From Mesostigma viride (Eukaryota > Streptophyta > Mesostigmatophyceae > Mesostigmatales > Mesostigmataceae): a stretch of 64,000 nt of DNA. The notes below the pieces were generated by a model. The model had not been told where the DNA came from. It saw only the letters and a list, made by a program, of their open reading frames with translations, and made no database searches. Positions 24,186 through 33,845 of the stretch are shown piece after piece. Position numbers and translations under genes: made by a program. Position 1 is the first letter of the stretch. Each line of letters opens with the position of its first letter. The stretch lies in the NCBI GenBank assembly GCA_009746045.1, contig RPFO01000065.1, forward strand, positions 1,910,924 through 1,974,923, read 5' to 3'.

Positions 24186-25102
24186 ATGGTGCAGGAGGAA
24201 CAACGGCAGCAGGATTTCCGGTTTCGGCAGTCTGCTGGGGGTTCGATTTCTCCTGAATTACGCCGTGTCGTTCGGGATCTATCTTTATTGCTTGCAGATC
24301 GTCCGCCTGTAAATCGCAGCTTCGTGCAATTCGTCGACGACCAGGTCGAAGATTGGGAGCGAATTCTGCGACACGTACAAACCATCGTCATTCCGGAGCA
24401 CCGGAGCATCGACGACCTTGAGCAGGAGCTTCACGGGTTGGTCGGCATCCAGACGGTGATTACTGCAGTAGCAGAGCGAGTGCGGACGGAGTTGGCAGCA
24501 AGGCGAGGCGAGGTTGCGGAGGCAGCTGGCGCAGGGCGACACGAGTTTGTGCCGACAGTAGCGGGCGCGGGAGTACCACGTGCTTTCGCAGGCGGCATCG
24601 GCGACGAGGGTGTTGCAGCGGGCCAGTTAGGCGTGAACGACGCGGAGCGGAGCATCACAGGCGGCTTGCAGAGGTCGGGGCGACAGCGGAAGCCATCGCC
24701 GGAGGACAGCGCGCGACAAGAGTCGGCAGGTTTCCAGAGCGAGTAAGAGTTCCTTTTCAGGAGCTGCCCCCGCCCCTTCGCGTTCGTGTGACGCGTTGGG
24801 AGGAGTTTGCACCTCTTGGGTACGATAGTGACCTTGAGGTAGGAGCAGGGGGTGTCGCTGGGCTAGGCGACGAGACACTTGGCGACCACGAGGTGCCAAC
24901 GTACAATCCGCGAGGGCCAACGACGGGTTGTCACCTGTCTACTTTACCAACGGTGACGATTCAGTCATCGCGGGCCGACAGCGGGTCGACGACGGCGCAG
25001 CAGGTAGCAGGGTACCAGAGCTGATTGTGGTGAGCGACAGCGACGACGACAGCGACAAGGAGAACCAGGACGCGCCTGGGGCCAGCCGTGGTGGTCTTGC
25101 CT
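24186..25102 (+). pseudogene. frameshifted leader ORF upstream of gag, function unknown
   Basis: Between the 5' LTR and gag lies protein-like sequence spread over three frames. The first part (24186-24746, 186 codons) includes a helical, charge-rich segment (VEDWERILRHVQ; LVGIQTVITAVAERVRTEL). It appears to continue in a second frame with RVPFQELPPPLRVRVTRWEE (to about 24890) and in a third with an acidic tail (VSDSDDDSDKENQD) ending at a stop at 25100-25102. Each change is by -1, as expected for 1-bp deletions. I do not recognise the family; it may be an N-terminal extension of Gag or a separate accessory protein. The evidence for one continuous ancestral ORF is compositional only. Confidence 0.4.
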
Positions 25103-25206
25103 GAGTGGTAACACTTGGCACTTTCCTTTCTTGTTCAGTAGCTTATATTGCTTTAATTGCTGCTTGGCCACTTGGCTGGCTGTAGCAGATCTGAACAGAG
25201 GCCATC

Positions 25207-26383
25207 ATGGAGGATGGAGCTATCAACCAACAAGCGGGCTTTATGGGCTTCGGCGGCGCGGCGCTGGGATGGATGGACGCGATGGACGCGGTGGACGCGA
25301 TGGACGCGGGGACGGCCAGGCGCTGGGAGACCAGGCTGAGGTGCCAGATAATCAGAGCCAAGGATCGCAGGGCGGGCAGCACGCGCCAGCCGCAGATCAA
25401 GCGGCGCCTAAGCGACCAACGTTGCTGAGGGGTACGCGGTGCTAGGCCAGTTTCAGTCCATCAAGGACAATTGGCAGCCCCGGGATGCTGAGAGGATGTT
25501 AGAGGACATGAACTTGTACACGGAGATATACAACGGTGACAAGCTTCGCATCCTGGCGTCTAGTGCCTACATACGGCAGTCGGCGAGGCGGCTGTTCAAG
25601 TTTGTTCGGGAGCGACACGCGGCGGGGGACACCTGGACGGCGTTTATGACGCGACTCAGGTCGTTCCTGAGTGACAAGAGGACCATAGATGGGTCCCACC
25701 TGAAGCAAGAATACCTGGACTACAAGCCCATCAAGGGGCAACTAGTGGTCCACGCCTTTGAAGACTTCGTCAAGCTGAGGGAGGACGCCATGGCCAAGGG
25801 CTTCTTCGTCGCAGATCGGATGGCCATGGGCGACTTTCTCAAGTCGCTGCAGCTGGATCCGGTCACCATGGATAATGTGACCATCCACATGCGACAGGTC
25901 CATGGCTGGGCAGCCATGACGGACCAGTTGTATGAGTGTTTCAGCGGCAAGTACGTGGGTGGTAAGCGCCCTCGTCAGGGTGATGAGGAGGCCACTGAAC
26001 CCACGGTTAAGTCCATGAGGGGATCGGGCCACGGGGGCCCAGCGCCCTCGAGAGGGCCTGAGACCTCTTCAAGGGGTCGAGGAAGGTCCAGGAGGGGGCG
26101 TGACAGAAGGGCTGGACGGGGGACCCCGCCGAAGTCGGGACATCCACAGTCCCAGTTTGACTTCAAGAGGGTGGGTGGTCCTCCCAAGGCTGGGCCCAGC
26201 AGTGGGACCTCACGGGACATCAGTCAGGTGGAATGTTATTTCTGCCAGGGGAAGGGTCACTTCAGGAATGAGTGTCCCTCGTACCTGAGGCAGGAAGGTC
26301 AGAGCAAGCCAGCTCAGGGTGGCAGCAAGGACAAGGCTGGTCCATCCCAGGACAAGGGCAAGGGCAAGGCTGCTGATCATTGA
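25207..26383 (+). CDS. gag: Gag polyprotein, copy 1 (N-terminal part frameshifted)
   Basis: The likely start is the ATG at 25207 (MEDGAINQQAGFMGF). The frame then appears to change by -1 near the GGGG run at about 25308 and again near the GGGG run at 25428-25431, after which an open frame runs to the TGA at 26381-26383. The last frame (from 25412) holds the retrotransposon Gag region (DNWQPRDAERMLEDMNLYTE..; helical, with SDKRTIDGSHLKQEYLDYK) and a basic, Gly/Arg/Ser-rich linker. A CX2CX4HX4C zinc knuckle (CYFCQGKGHFRNEC, about 26233-26275) follows and would bind element RNA. A related gag remnant lies at 41060-42120. The two N-terminal shifts may be real decay or base-calling errors at G runs. 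Confidence 0.75.
26381..26383 (+). promoter_or_regulatory. in-frame TGA between gag and pol (candidate readthrough site)
   Basis: Gag and pol share one reading frame separated only by this TGA, followed by CTTG. The pol frame has no ATG until 26531, about 150 nt beyond the stop, which favours suppression of the stop over independent initiation. UGA followed by C is generally a leaky context. Readthrough itself is inferred; a simple nonsense mutation in a fused gag-pol frame is the alternative. Confidence 0.45.
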
Positions 26384-29300
26384 CTTGAGCCTGCACACAT
26401 CCCTGAACCCTGGAGGGTGCCCCCAGGGGTGTGTAATGAAGCTGCTAGTGACAGCAGTGAGGGGCAGCCCCATGCTCTAGTGAAAGAGCCTATTGGACAC
26501 GATGGGGCAAGCTTGGTTACCACAGAGAGTATGCCAGCTGTAGCTGCAGTGGTTACTCGCCAACGTGCCCGCCATGGCGGTGCTGAGCCTGAGGTAGGAC
26601 CTGGTGATGTGGACCCAGGTGGATCTCAGAAGCATTCTGACCGTGCAGGACTGGCACAGGATGGTCAGGATGAGGATAGGGCTGGAGACAGTCTGACAGG
26701 CACGACCCTGGTGCCTCCTGTACATAAGGGATCTGTACATACCTTGAGTGCTAATAATGACAATAAAAGGTTTTCTCTCTTGTATGACATTGCCTCAAGG
26801 TTGCATACCATGTTTGGCCATGCAGCTCAGTCTTTGCAAGTTGCTAGACGGCTGGGAGGAAGTGAGTTGTACTCCATCTGCCAACAGGTTGCTCAAGCTT
26901 GCAAGTGCAGGCTAGTTGCTAGAAAGCCCAAGCAGTCTCATGCCAGGACTCCTATTTTGCAGCCAGGCCATGTGCAGGTAGATATTCAGAGAATCAGGGG
27001 TTTGAAGCTGCTGGTGGCAGTGGACAGATATACCAAGTACAAGACCCTAGAGATCCTGCCTGACATGGAGAAGCCTACATTGATTGCTGCTCTGAAGTTG
27101 ACAAGGAGCAGGTACCCTGGGTTGGAGTTGTTGCAGTGTGACATTCAGTTTGAGTGCTGTGAGAACCTGCCAGAGTTTCCAGAGTTGCTGATTACACCCA
27201 GGGAGAGCCACGGCCAGCAAGGGGTGGTGGAGAGAGCCATCCAAGAGATCAAGACTGTGCTGCTGGTGGAGAGGATTCCAAGGACGTCATCTGCCATTGT
27301 GACATCTGCATGGCTACGTTCTGTGGAGGACAGGCTGAACCTGAGGACTCCCATGTTCTTTGGTGACATTGCCATCAATCCTCTTATGCTGCATACCAGG
27401 ATGCTGCCAGCTGATGCTGAGCAGGCATGGAAGGAGAAGCTAGAGGCCAAGTTCCTCAAGCTGAGGCAGAAAGACAAGGGCTGGAGTGTCCTAGAACCTA
27501 ACGTTGGACAACAGGTTGTTGTGTGGAAGGAACCAAGCTTTCCAGGGAAACGTGGCAGCTGGCATGATGGGGTGGTGACCCGAGTAGAAGCCGCTGGCCA
27601 TAAGTGCTGGGTGGCCATTGATGGCTCCCAAGCAGTGCACCGTCTGTCCTGGTCAAAGATCCGTCCCCGGGGAGGTAATCAAGGAGACCTCTTCCAGGTG
27701 CCCGCTGGTGTACAAGGCGGGGGTGACGTGGAGCTTCCTGATCAGGGTGCTACAGCTGTATCGAGCCCTCAGGGTGACCCTGGCCCGGCCCCTGGGGTAC
27801 CTTCACATACGGTGGTTGGGCAAGCAGGCGGACAGGCTGCACCTCCGGAACGGCCCGACACCAGGCCTAGGGGTGTGCGTCTATCAGATATTGTACAGGC
27901 TTTGCAAAGAGCCAAGAAGGAGCCTAAGGTGTCCAAGCTTGTCCAGTTGGATGAACCTGAGGTAGCTGCCATGGAGATAGATACCAATGCACAGGTTTCT
28001 GTCATGGGACCTCAGCATACAGGAGAACTGCTGGTCGGAGAACCAAGTTGCCCCTGGGTGTCTGATTTCAGTGGTAGGACGCATCTAAGGGTGTTGGGAG
28101 AGGTTACTGCCCCTGTCATGGGTGTGGATGTGACCTTCCTTGTCCTAGAGGACTATGATGGCCCTGTGATTTTGGGTCAGAATTTTCTGGGCAATCCTGG
28201 GATTTCTATCAGAGCTACAGCTCTGAGAAGAGATGGCTGGGGGATGATTCCCCTAGAAAATTTCAGGACAACATTTCCAGTCAGGTGCAGGGCCAAGCCG
28301 GTCAAGGGTGTAAAATGGGATGAAGGGGAGGTGCCCCCAGCGGCCAGTTTGGTGATTCCAGCTGTGTTGCACCCCAGCAGTATTGGCATAACTCACAGGA
28401 GCCTTGCTGCACACTCTCCTTTGACATATGACCAGCTGGTCCAAGAGATGAGCTCGCCTACTTTGTTTGAGGCTTGGAAGCTCGCCTTCTCCAAGGCATT
28501 GGAGGAGTGGTTGCAGTTTGAGTGTGCTGCACCAACAGACAGACGTCCCCCAGCATCAAGGAAGCTTGCTTTGAGATTTGTGCTGAAGAGGAAGGTTGTG
28601 GATGAGGTATCAGTGCCCCATGTCAGGCCTGTCCTGAATGAGTATCACGGCACGGGGAGTCTGCCAGGAGAGGAGCTATACACGCCAGGGATGCTACACG
28701 ACACATGGAGAATTTTGCTATGTCTCTACGTGGGGTTGCTGAACAGGGGAGCAGCTATGTCATCAGTGCTGCTGGACTTCAAGAGGGCATTTTTAAAATC
28801 TGATCCAGAAGTGGCCAGGAGGGTGTGGAAGCAGGATGAGCCTTACTGTGTTGAGGTGCCTGCCATCTGGAAGCTGGAGCTGCATCAACAATTCCTGGTT
28901 ATTCTGAAGGGCCTGGAAGGACTCAGGTCGAGCCCAATCATCTGGAGACTCACGCTGCAGGAAGCTCTGATCAGTGAGTGTGGCTTGAGAGTGTCTTCAG
29001 TTGATCCCTGTTTGCTGCTGGCCCAATGGGAGGGTCTGCCAGTGTATGCTAGTTTGCATGGAGATGATCTGCATTTGCTAGCCCCCACGACCTGGCTGAA
29101 GAAGTTTATTCCTGTCATCAGTGGCAAGTTTTCACTGGGCAAGGAGCTGTGGCAGGAGCCCAACAAGCCTGTAGTGTTCTGTGGAATGCAGGCTACCCTG
29201 TTCAGGAGGGACGGGGAGTGGAGTATCAGGCTTCAGGCTGGAGGAGATTATAAACAGACCATTGTGAAGGCCTTGCCAGAGAAGATCACCCAGGCTGCAG

Positions 29301-29974
29301 GACCTGAGTTGAGAGGCATGTGGGCCTGGTTTGCCAGCATCTGTGGTCCGTCTTTGATGGTCCATAGCAGAATGCCTGATGAGGTGCTTGAGGATGAGAA
29401 GCCTCGAGTCATAGCCCGGTTGGTGGAGAGTACCCCTGATCTGATTTTGTCTGGGATTGACTTTACCCAGCCTATCACCTTGGAGATCTTTGTTGACAGT
29501 TCCATGGATGCTCGCCAGGTTACCAAGGTCAGGGGGAGATCTGCTGCTCTGTTTGCTTTTTATCAGAGCAGGGCAAGTTTGTTCAGCTGGTACAGCAGAC
29601 TGCAGAAGAGGGTCTGTATCAGTTCAGATGTGGCAGAATGCAGGGCCATATGCGAGGGGATCCAGTCCAGCCTGTACATAAAGGAGTTAATGCTGGAGCT
29701 GGCTTCAGTTACCCCTTGGACCTTGCAGATGGAGACGTTGTTGCTAACAGACAGCATGGGTATGGTCCAGTTTGTTCACAAGCAGCTGGCCAGGAGCCGG
29801 GACCTGGATTATTTGTTGCTGAAGGAGTTGGCCAGTTTGGTTGACTTGAAGCATATCCCTGGCGAGGAGAACCCTGCTGATGCATTGACAAAGCTGCCAC
29901 ACAAGGCCCCAGCCCAGTACAATGTACTGAGGAAGCTCATGAATGCTGACTGTCAAGTCGGTCTATCTGTCTAA
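26384..29974 (+). CDS. pol: Pol polyprotein, copy 1: integrase, protease-like, RT, RNase H
   Basis: One open frame of about 1,196 codons after the gag TGA. In order: integrase zinc domain near 26800-26930 (LHTMFGH, then CKC); integrase core with VDI, CDIQFE and GVVERAIQE as the three acidic positions (about 26975-27260); a basic C-terminal integrase domain (KRGSWHDGVVTRVE, ~27550); then an aspartic-protease-like domain at about 27970-28200 with MEIDTNAQVSV and VILGQNFL. Reverse transcriptase follows (LDFKRAFLKSDP at ~28770; SLHGDDLHLL at ~29055), then RNase H (FVDSSMD, SSDVAECRA, LLTDSMG, GEENPADALTKLP) to the end. Reverse transcriptase copies element RNA and integrase inserts the product. 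The protease position after integrase and the HGDD and DTNA motifs are unusual but shared with copy 2. Confidence 0.93.
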   Translation, partial: LEPAHIPEPWRVPPGVCNEAASDSSEGQPHALVKEPIGHDGASLVTTESMPAVAAVVTRQRARHGGAEPEVGPGDVDPGGSQKHSDRAGLAQDGQDEDRAGDSLTGTTLVPPVHKGSVHTLSANNDNKRFSLLYDIASRLHTMFGHAAQSLQVARRLGGSELYSICQQVAQACKCRLVARKPKQSHARTPILQPGHVQVDIQRIRGLKLLVAVDRYTKYKTLEILPDMEKPTLIAALKLTRSRYPGLELLQCDIQFECCENLPEFPELLITPRESHGQQGVVERAIQEIKTVLLVERIPRTSSAIVTSAWLRSVEDRLNLRTPMFFGDIAINPLMLHTRMLPADAEQAWKEKLEAKFLKLRQKDKGWSVLEPNVGQQVVVWKEPSFPGKRGSWHDGVVTRVEAAGHKCWVAIDGSQAVHRLSWSKIRPRGGNQGDLFQVPAGVQGGGDVELPDQGATAVSSPQGDPGPAPGVPSHTVVGQAGGQAAPPERPDTRPRGVRLSDIVQALQRAKKEPKVSKLVQLDEPEVAAMEIDTNAQVSVMGPQHTGELLVGEPSCPWVSDFSGRTHLRVLGEVTAPVMGVDVTFLVLEDYDGPVILGQNFLGNPGISIRATALRRDGWGMIPLENFRTTFPVRCRAKPVKGVKWDEGEVPPAASLVIPAVLHPSSIGITHRSLAAHSPLTYDQLVQEMSSPTLFEAWKLAFSKALEEWLQFECAAPTDRRPPASRKLALRFVLKRKVVDEVSVPHVRPVLNEYHGTGSLPGEELYTPGMLHDTWRILLCLYVGLLNRGAAMSSVLLDFKRAFLKSDPEVARRVWKQDEPYCVEVPAIWKLELHQQFLVILKGLEGLRSSPIIWRLTLQEALISECGLRVSSVDPCLLLAQWEGLPVYASLHGDDLHLLAPTTWLKKFIPVISGKFSLGKELWQEPNKPVVFCGMQATLFRRDGEWSIRLQAGGDYKQTIVKALPEKITQAAGPELRGMWAWFASICGPSLMVHSRMPDEVLEDEKPRVIARLVESTPDLILSGIDFTQPITLEIFVDSSMDARQVTKVRGRSAALFAFYQSRASLFSWYSRLQKRVCISSDVAECRAICEGIQSSLYIKELMLELASVTPWTLQMETLLLTDSMGMVQFVHKQLARSRDLDYLLLKELASLVDLKHIPGEENPADALTKLPHKAPAQYNVLRKLMNADCQVGLSV
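27970..28200 (+). other. aspartic-protease-like domain inside pol, between IN and RT
   Basis: The segment starts with EIDTNAQVSVM (equivalent of DTGAxxS), continues through LRVLGEVTAPV and ends with GPVILGQNFL (equivalent of the ILGxDFL motif). This is the retroviral-type aspartic protease layout seen in Gypsy elements. The glycine after DT is replaced by Asn, and the LG-D position is Asn. No second protease-like motif was found between the Gag zinc knuckle and the integrase. Confidence 0.75.
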
Positions 29975-30704
29975 AAGCTGAGAGCTGGGTGCTTAAGTCT
30001 CTGGATATCAGGCTGGGAGCTTGATTGTACATAATCCTGAGCACACCTTGAGGGGTGAGACATGTCTCTGGTGTGGGAATGTCTGACATTGTCTCTGATG
30101 GAGAGATGTCTATCTGGGGTTTTCATCTCAGTCTGAGGTTTCCCCAGATCTGTGGTTTGTGGGCGGGGTTCGATTCCCTGGTGCCGTCTTAAGGCGGAGT
30201 TTCACGGACTGGCTGACCCATCCACCATGCTGGTGAGGTGGCGACAGGTCCCCTGATTTTCCACGGTTGGAACGAGTATGGGAGCTTGTGTTTTGCATGT
30301 GCTTCGCGTAGATGTTGTGTCTGGTTCGATAAGGGGCAGCAGACCGGCGCCGACTCCCGTCTGGGGGTCAGCAATGTTTTCTGATGAGCTGTTGTGGGTG
30401 ATCTGTGGGGTTTCGCCTAAGGTCCTGAAGGTTGTACATACTTCTCAAGTTCTTAACTGAACACCTATGGGCTGCCACAGTTGGCCAACCTCTTGTACAT
30501 GGGTAACACAACGAGCCTCCCGTGAAGGGATAGGGACTCATTGTAATTTGTTTGTGCTCCTGAGCCAGTATGGGTGCTATGTACATATAATAAGGAATCC
30601 AAGCTGACTGTCATGCCCAGCGGGTTGTGACTTGTAGTCTGGGGAGGATATCCAGTACCCATTGTGTGTGTTTGTATGTAGACTTGTGTGAGCTGCTACA
30701 GCTC
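29975..30704 (+). other. 3' untranslated region of retrotransposon copy 1
   Basis: About 730 bp between the pol stop and the polypurine tract, with no long frame. Open frames on either strand are short and overlap. A GGTTCGATTCC word at about 30167 resembles a tRNA B box but no tRNA folds around it. Confidence 0.6.
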
Positions 30705-30718
30705 AAGAAAAGAAAGGA
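30705..30718 (+). other. polypurine tract (plus-strand primer)
   Basis: AAGAAAAGAAAGGA lies 4 nt before the 3' LTR, the expected place for the RNase-H-resistant primer of second-strand synthesis. Confidence 0.75.
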
Positions 30719-30722
30719 TTGG

Positions 30723-31419
30723 AGTTAACGCCAAGCGCATTGGCGTGATCCTGATTCGGCATATCTCTGCGATTCCAGCGGCACCGGAACGAGTTCATTC
30801 CGACAAGTATCAAGAAAGTTATGGCGTTCCGACTTCCCGGTCGCGCGCGAGCGCGAGCCGGCTGTTCTTCTAAGTCGGACGTGAATATTTGCCGACGACA
30901 TATGGGGTCGACAGTAATTCCTGGGCTGACAGGAATTAGGTGCTGTACCTACGACGGTATTGGATTAATACGTCGTACGCAGGAAATAGGAACCTTAACC
31001 TGTGGTCTGTTGGTACCGCAGGCTTAGCCCTGGACTTCTAGGTGCAGATGCAATAATCACTGTGGTGACTGTACTCTGTGGTCACTGTGCCTGTATGGCA
31101 GACCTACTGTATAGGAACTGGGCGCTGTACAGGTAGTGAATACTGTACCGGGGGTGTTATTACTGAGCAGGCCTCCTAGGCTGCTCAGGACTAGCAAGCA
31201 CAGTGCACAAGTATATAAACAATAGGCCAGTGCCAAATGGGCATCTCTTGCGAGCCGCCTCACGTGTTGTGCCTTGACTTGGCAAGCTCGTGTGCAAGCC
31301 TCAAGTGTTGAGCGCTGTAAACATTATCCGATTTAACAAAGCTCCGTTTCCAACCATATTCACACATTGCTGCATTGCAACCATATCCTTCACATTGCGT
31401 GTGCAAAGGAAGCTTAACT
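30723..31419 (+). repeat. 3' LTR, 697 bp
   Basis: Same length as the 5' LTR with about ten substitutions or single-base indels, several near the right end, where AGCTTAACT replaces CGTTAACT. A 68-codon open frame inside both LTRs is identical but is just LTR sequence. Confidence 0.9.
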
Positions 31420-31424
31420 CCCTT

Positions 31425-32715
31425 AGCAGCTTTCCTCCCTTCCCTTTCTTAGCTTCCCTCCTTCCTTGCATTACCTAAGTTCCTTTAGCTTCCTTCCCCT
31501 CCCCTCCCATATCCCATAGCTTAATGCCCTTCCCGTTCCTCCCTCTCAGTTAGTAGCTTTTCTCCCCTCCCTTTCTTAGCTTCCCTCCTTCCTTGCATTA
31601 CCTAAGTTCCTTTAGCTTCCTTCCCCTCTTCTCCCATATCCCATAGCTTAATGCACTTCCCTTTCCTCCCTTTCCCTTAGTAGCTTTCCTCCCTTCCCTT
31701 TCTTAGCTTCCCTCCTTCCTTGCATTACCTAAGTTCCTTTAGCTTCCTTCCCCTTCCCTCCCATATCCCATAGCTTAATGCCCTTCCCTTTCCTCCCTCT
31801 CCCTTAGTAGCTTTCCTCCCTTCCCTTCTAAGTAGCTTTCCTCCCCTTCCCTTTCTTGGCTTGGGGGCTTCCTTGCATTATCGAAGTTCCTTTAGCTTCC
31901 TTCCCCTCCCCTCCCATATCCCATAGCTTAATGCCCTTCCCTTTCCTCCCTCTCCCTTAGTAGCTTTCCTCCCCTTCCCTTTCTTAGCTTCCCTCCTTCC
32001 TTGCATTATCGAAGTTCCTTTAGCTTCCCTCCACTCCCCTCCCATATCCCAATAATCCCATAGCTTAATGCCCTTCCCTTTCCTCCCTCTCCCTTAGCAG
32101 CTTTCCTCCCCTTCCCTTTCTTAGCTTCCCTCCTTCCTTGCATTACCTAAGTTCCTTTAGCTTCCTTCCCCTCCCCTCCCATGTCCCATAGCTTAATGCC
32201 CTCCCCTTTCGTCCCTTTCCCTTAGTAGCTTTCCTCCCCTTCCCTTTCTTAGCTTCCCTCCTTCCTTGCAGTACCTAAGTTCCTTTAGCTTCCTTCCCCT
32301 CCCCTCCCATCCCTGAGCTTCCCTCCCCTTTCGTCCCTCTCCCTTCTAAAGTAGCTTTCCTCCCCTTCCCTTTCTTAGTTTCCCTCCTTCTCTGCATTAC
32401 CTAAGTTCCTTTAGCTTCCTTCCTCTCCCCTCCCATCCCTTAGCTTCCCTCCCCTTTCCTCCCTCTCCCTTCTAAGTAGCTTTCCTCCCCTTCCCTTTCT
32501 TAGCTTCCCTCCTTCCTTGCATTAGCGAAATTCCTTTAGCTTCCTTCCCCTCCCCTCCTATCTTAGCTTCCCTCCCCTTTCGTCCCTCTCCCTTAGTAAC
32601 TTTCCTCCCCTTCCCTTTCTTAGCTTCCCTCCTTCCTTGCATTACTGTACCTAAGTTCCTTTAGCTTCCTTCCCCTCCCCTCCCATCGATCCCTGAGCTT
32701 CCCTCGCCTCCCCTT
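31425..32715. repeat. polypyrimidine satellite, right part
   Basis: Continuation of the 23008-23390 array with a unit of about 127-130 bp (CCCATAGCTTAATGC at 31513, 31640 and 31768, then longer variants). Nearly all purines fall on the opposite strand, so the tract could form triplex (H) DNA. Confidence 0.9.
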
Positions 32716-33436
32716 CACATGTCATGCACTAGTTATATAACCACGATTTAGCAAGGCCCTCAACACATGCATGCTTGTTGTATATAGTAGGTGGCATTTG
32801 TTGTTTTATATGATAGTTGTGTATCTTAATTGATAACATCTTAACTAATAAATTTATTCTAGATTGGGTTCTAAATCTTGATCGTGGGCAATGATGAAGA
32901 TTATGGCATGTGCTTCTTGTCTATTTGGTGTTATCAACTGACCGTCCTTCATGACGTGCTTGTTCCCCTTTGATGTGTATCGCTGCATGTGCGACCTTGT
33001 CTGTTACGGACCATACACTTGTAGGTGTTTACCTAGCCACGGGCGGCTTGAAGATTGATGTTCCTCAAGCGGCGGATGGAGAACTGAGTGCATTGAGTGT
33101 GACTTGCGATCGAAGAATGTGTTCCGCGATCGAGTGCGAATGCTGTTTTAAATCGTGCTCAATAAGTGGCCATATGTGAAGGGTCAACGTAATGGGTTTC
33201 TTAGTAGTATGTGTTTCTCCATTGATTTGAATGTTTGATAAGGGTTAATTCAACTAGTGCGTTTCTTAGTAGTATAATGTGTTTCTTCATTAATTTGAAT
33301 GATTGATAATTGATTAATTAATTTGAATTATTGCCACATGATGCATAACTTAAGCTTCTAATGTTTGCACAATTATGTGGGTTTCCATGAAGTCAAATGA
33401 CAATGCAAATCACAATACACTAGGTTGGACAAATCA
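32716..33436. other. AT-rich spacer, no gene recognised
   Basis: A 69-codon frame (32970-33179) has no recognisable domain. Short repeats such as TTTCTTAGTAGTA(T)GTGTTTCT occur twice around 33198 and 33265. Confidence 0.4.
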
Positions 33437-33845
33437 CAAGGTTACGGCCCATATACTTGTCCAGTATACTGGCCGTAAACTTTCACTACCGTATACTTTT
33501 TCTAGTATACTGGCCGTAAGATTTACTGCCGTATACTTTTTCTAGTATACTGGCCGTAAAATTTACTACCGTATACTTTTTCTAGTATACTGGCCGTAAA
33601 ATTTACTACCGTATACTTTTTCTCGTATACTGGCCGTAAAATTTACTACCGTAAACTTTACTACCGTATACGAGAAAAAGTATACGGTAGTAAATTTTAC
33701 GGCCAGTATACGAGTGGCAAGTATACGCGTACGAACGTAAACTTTACGGCCCGTAAAAATTTCCGTATACGTGTACGGGCCGTAAAATTATAGTATACAA
33801 AAAGATATTAAGGTGCCGAAGTTATGTTTTTCCGGCACTACTTTT
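33437..33845. repeat. GTATAC-rich 40-bp satellite with inverted end (dispersed repeat copy C)
   Basis: A 40-bp unit (TACCGTATACTTTTTCTAGT then ATACTGGCCGTAAAATTTAC) repeats exactly at 33491, 33531, 33571 and 33611. The last unit is followed by an inverted copy: 33622-33653 and 33683-33714 are perfect 32-bp inverted arms. The right flank (GTATACAAAAAGATAT...CCGGCACTAC) matches the right half of the repeat at 17640-17700. Confidence 0.85.

Larger units (their letters stand above)
23391..31424 (+). mobile_element. complete LTR retrotransposon, copy 1 (gag-IN-PR-RT-RH)
   Basis: An 8.0-kb element (23396-31419) with 697-bp LTRs at each end, flanked by a 5-bp target duplication CCCTT (23391-23395 and 31420-31424; the AG that follows makes the edge uncertain by 2 bp). 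It sits inside a polypyrimidine satellite whose unit is reconstituted if the element and one CCCTT are removed. The internal region encodes Gag with a zinc knuckle and one 1.2-kilocodon pol frame. Pol order is integrase, protease-like, reverse transcriptase, RNase H, with Copia-like placement of integrase before reverse transcriptase. LTRs differ at only about ten positions, indicating a recent insertion. A purine tract precedes the 3' LTR. No clear tRNA-complementary primer site starting TGG follows the 5' LTR. Confidence 0.95.

Noticed and set aside
25143-25400. Reverse-strand open frames over the gag region
   Set aside because: They are shadows of the GC-rich plus-strand Gag coding sequence.
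30160-30185. tRNA-like T arm (GGTTCGATTCC with a 5-bp stem) in the 3' UTR of copy 1
   Set aside because: No A box, anticodon stem or acceptor partner upstream.
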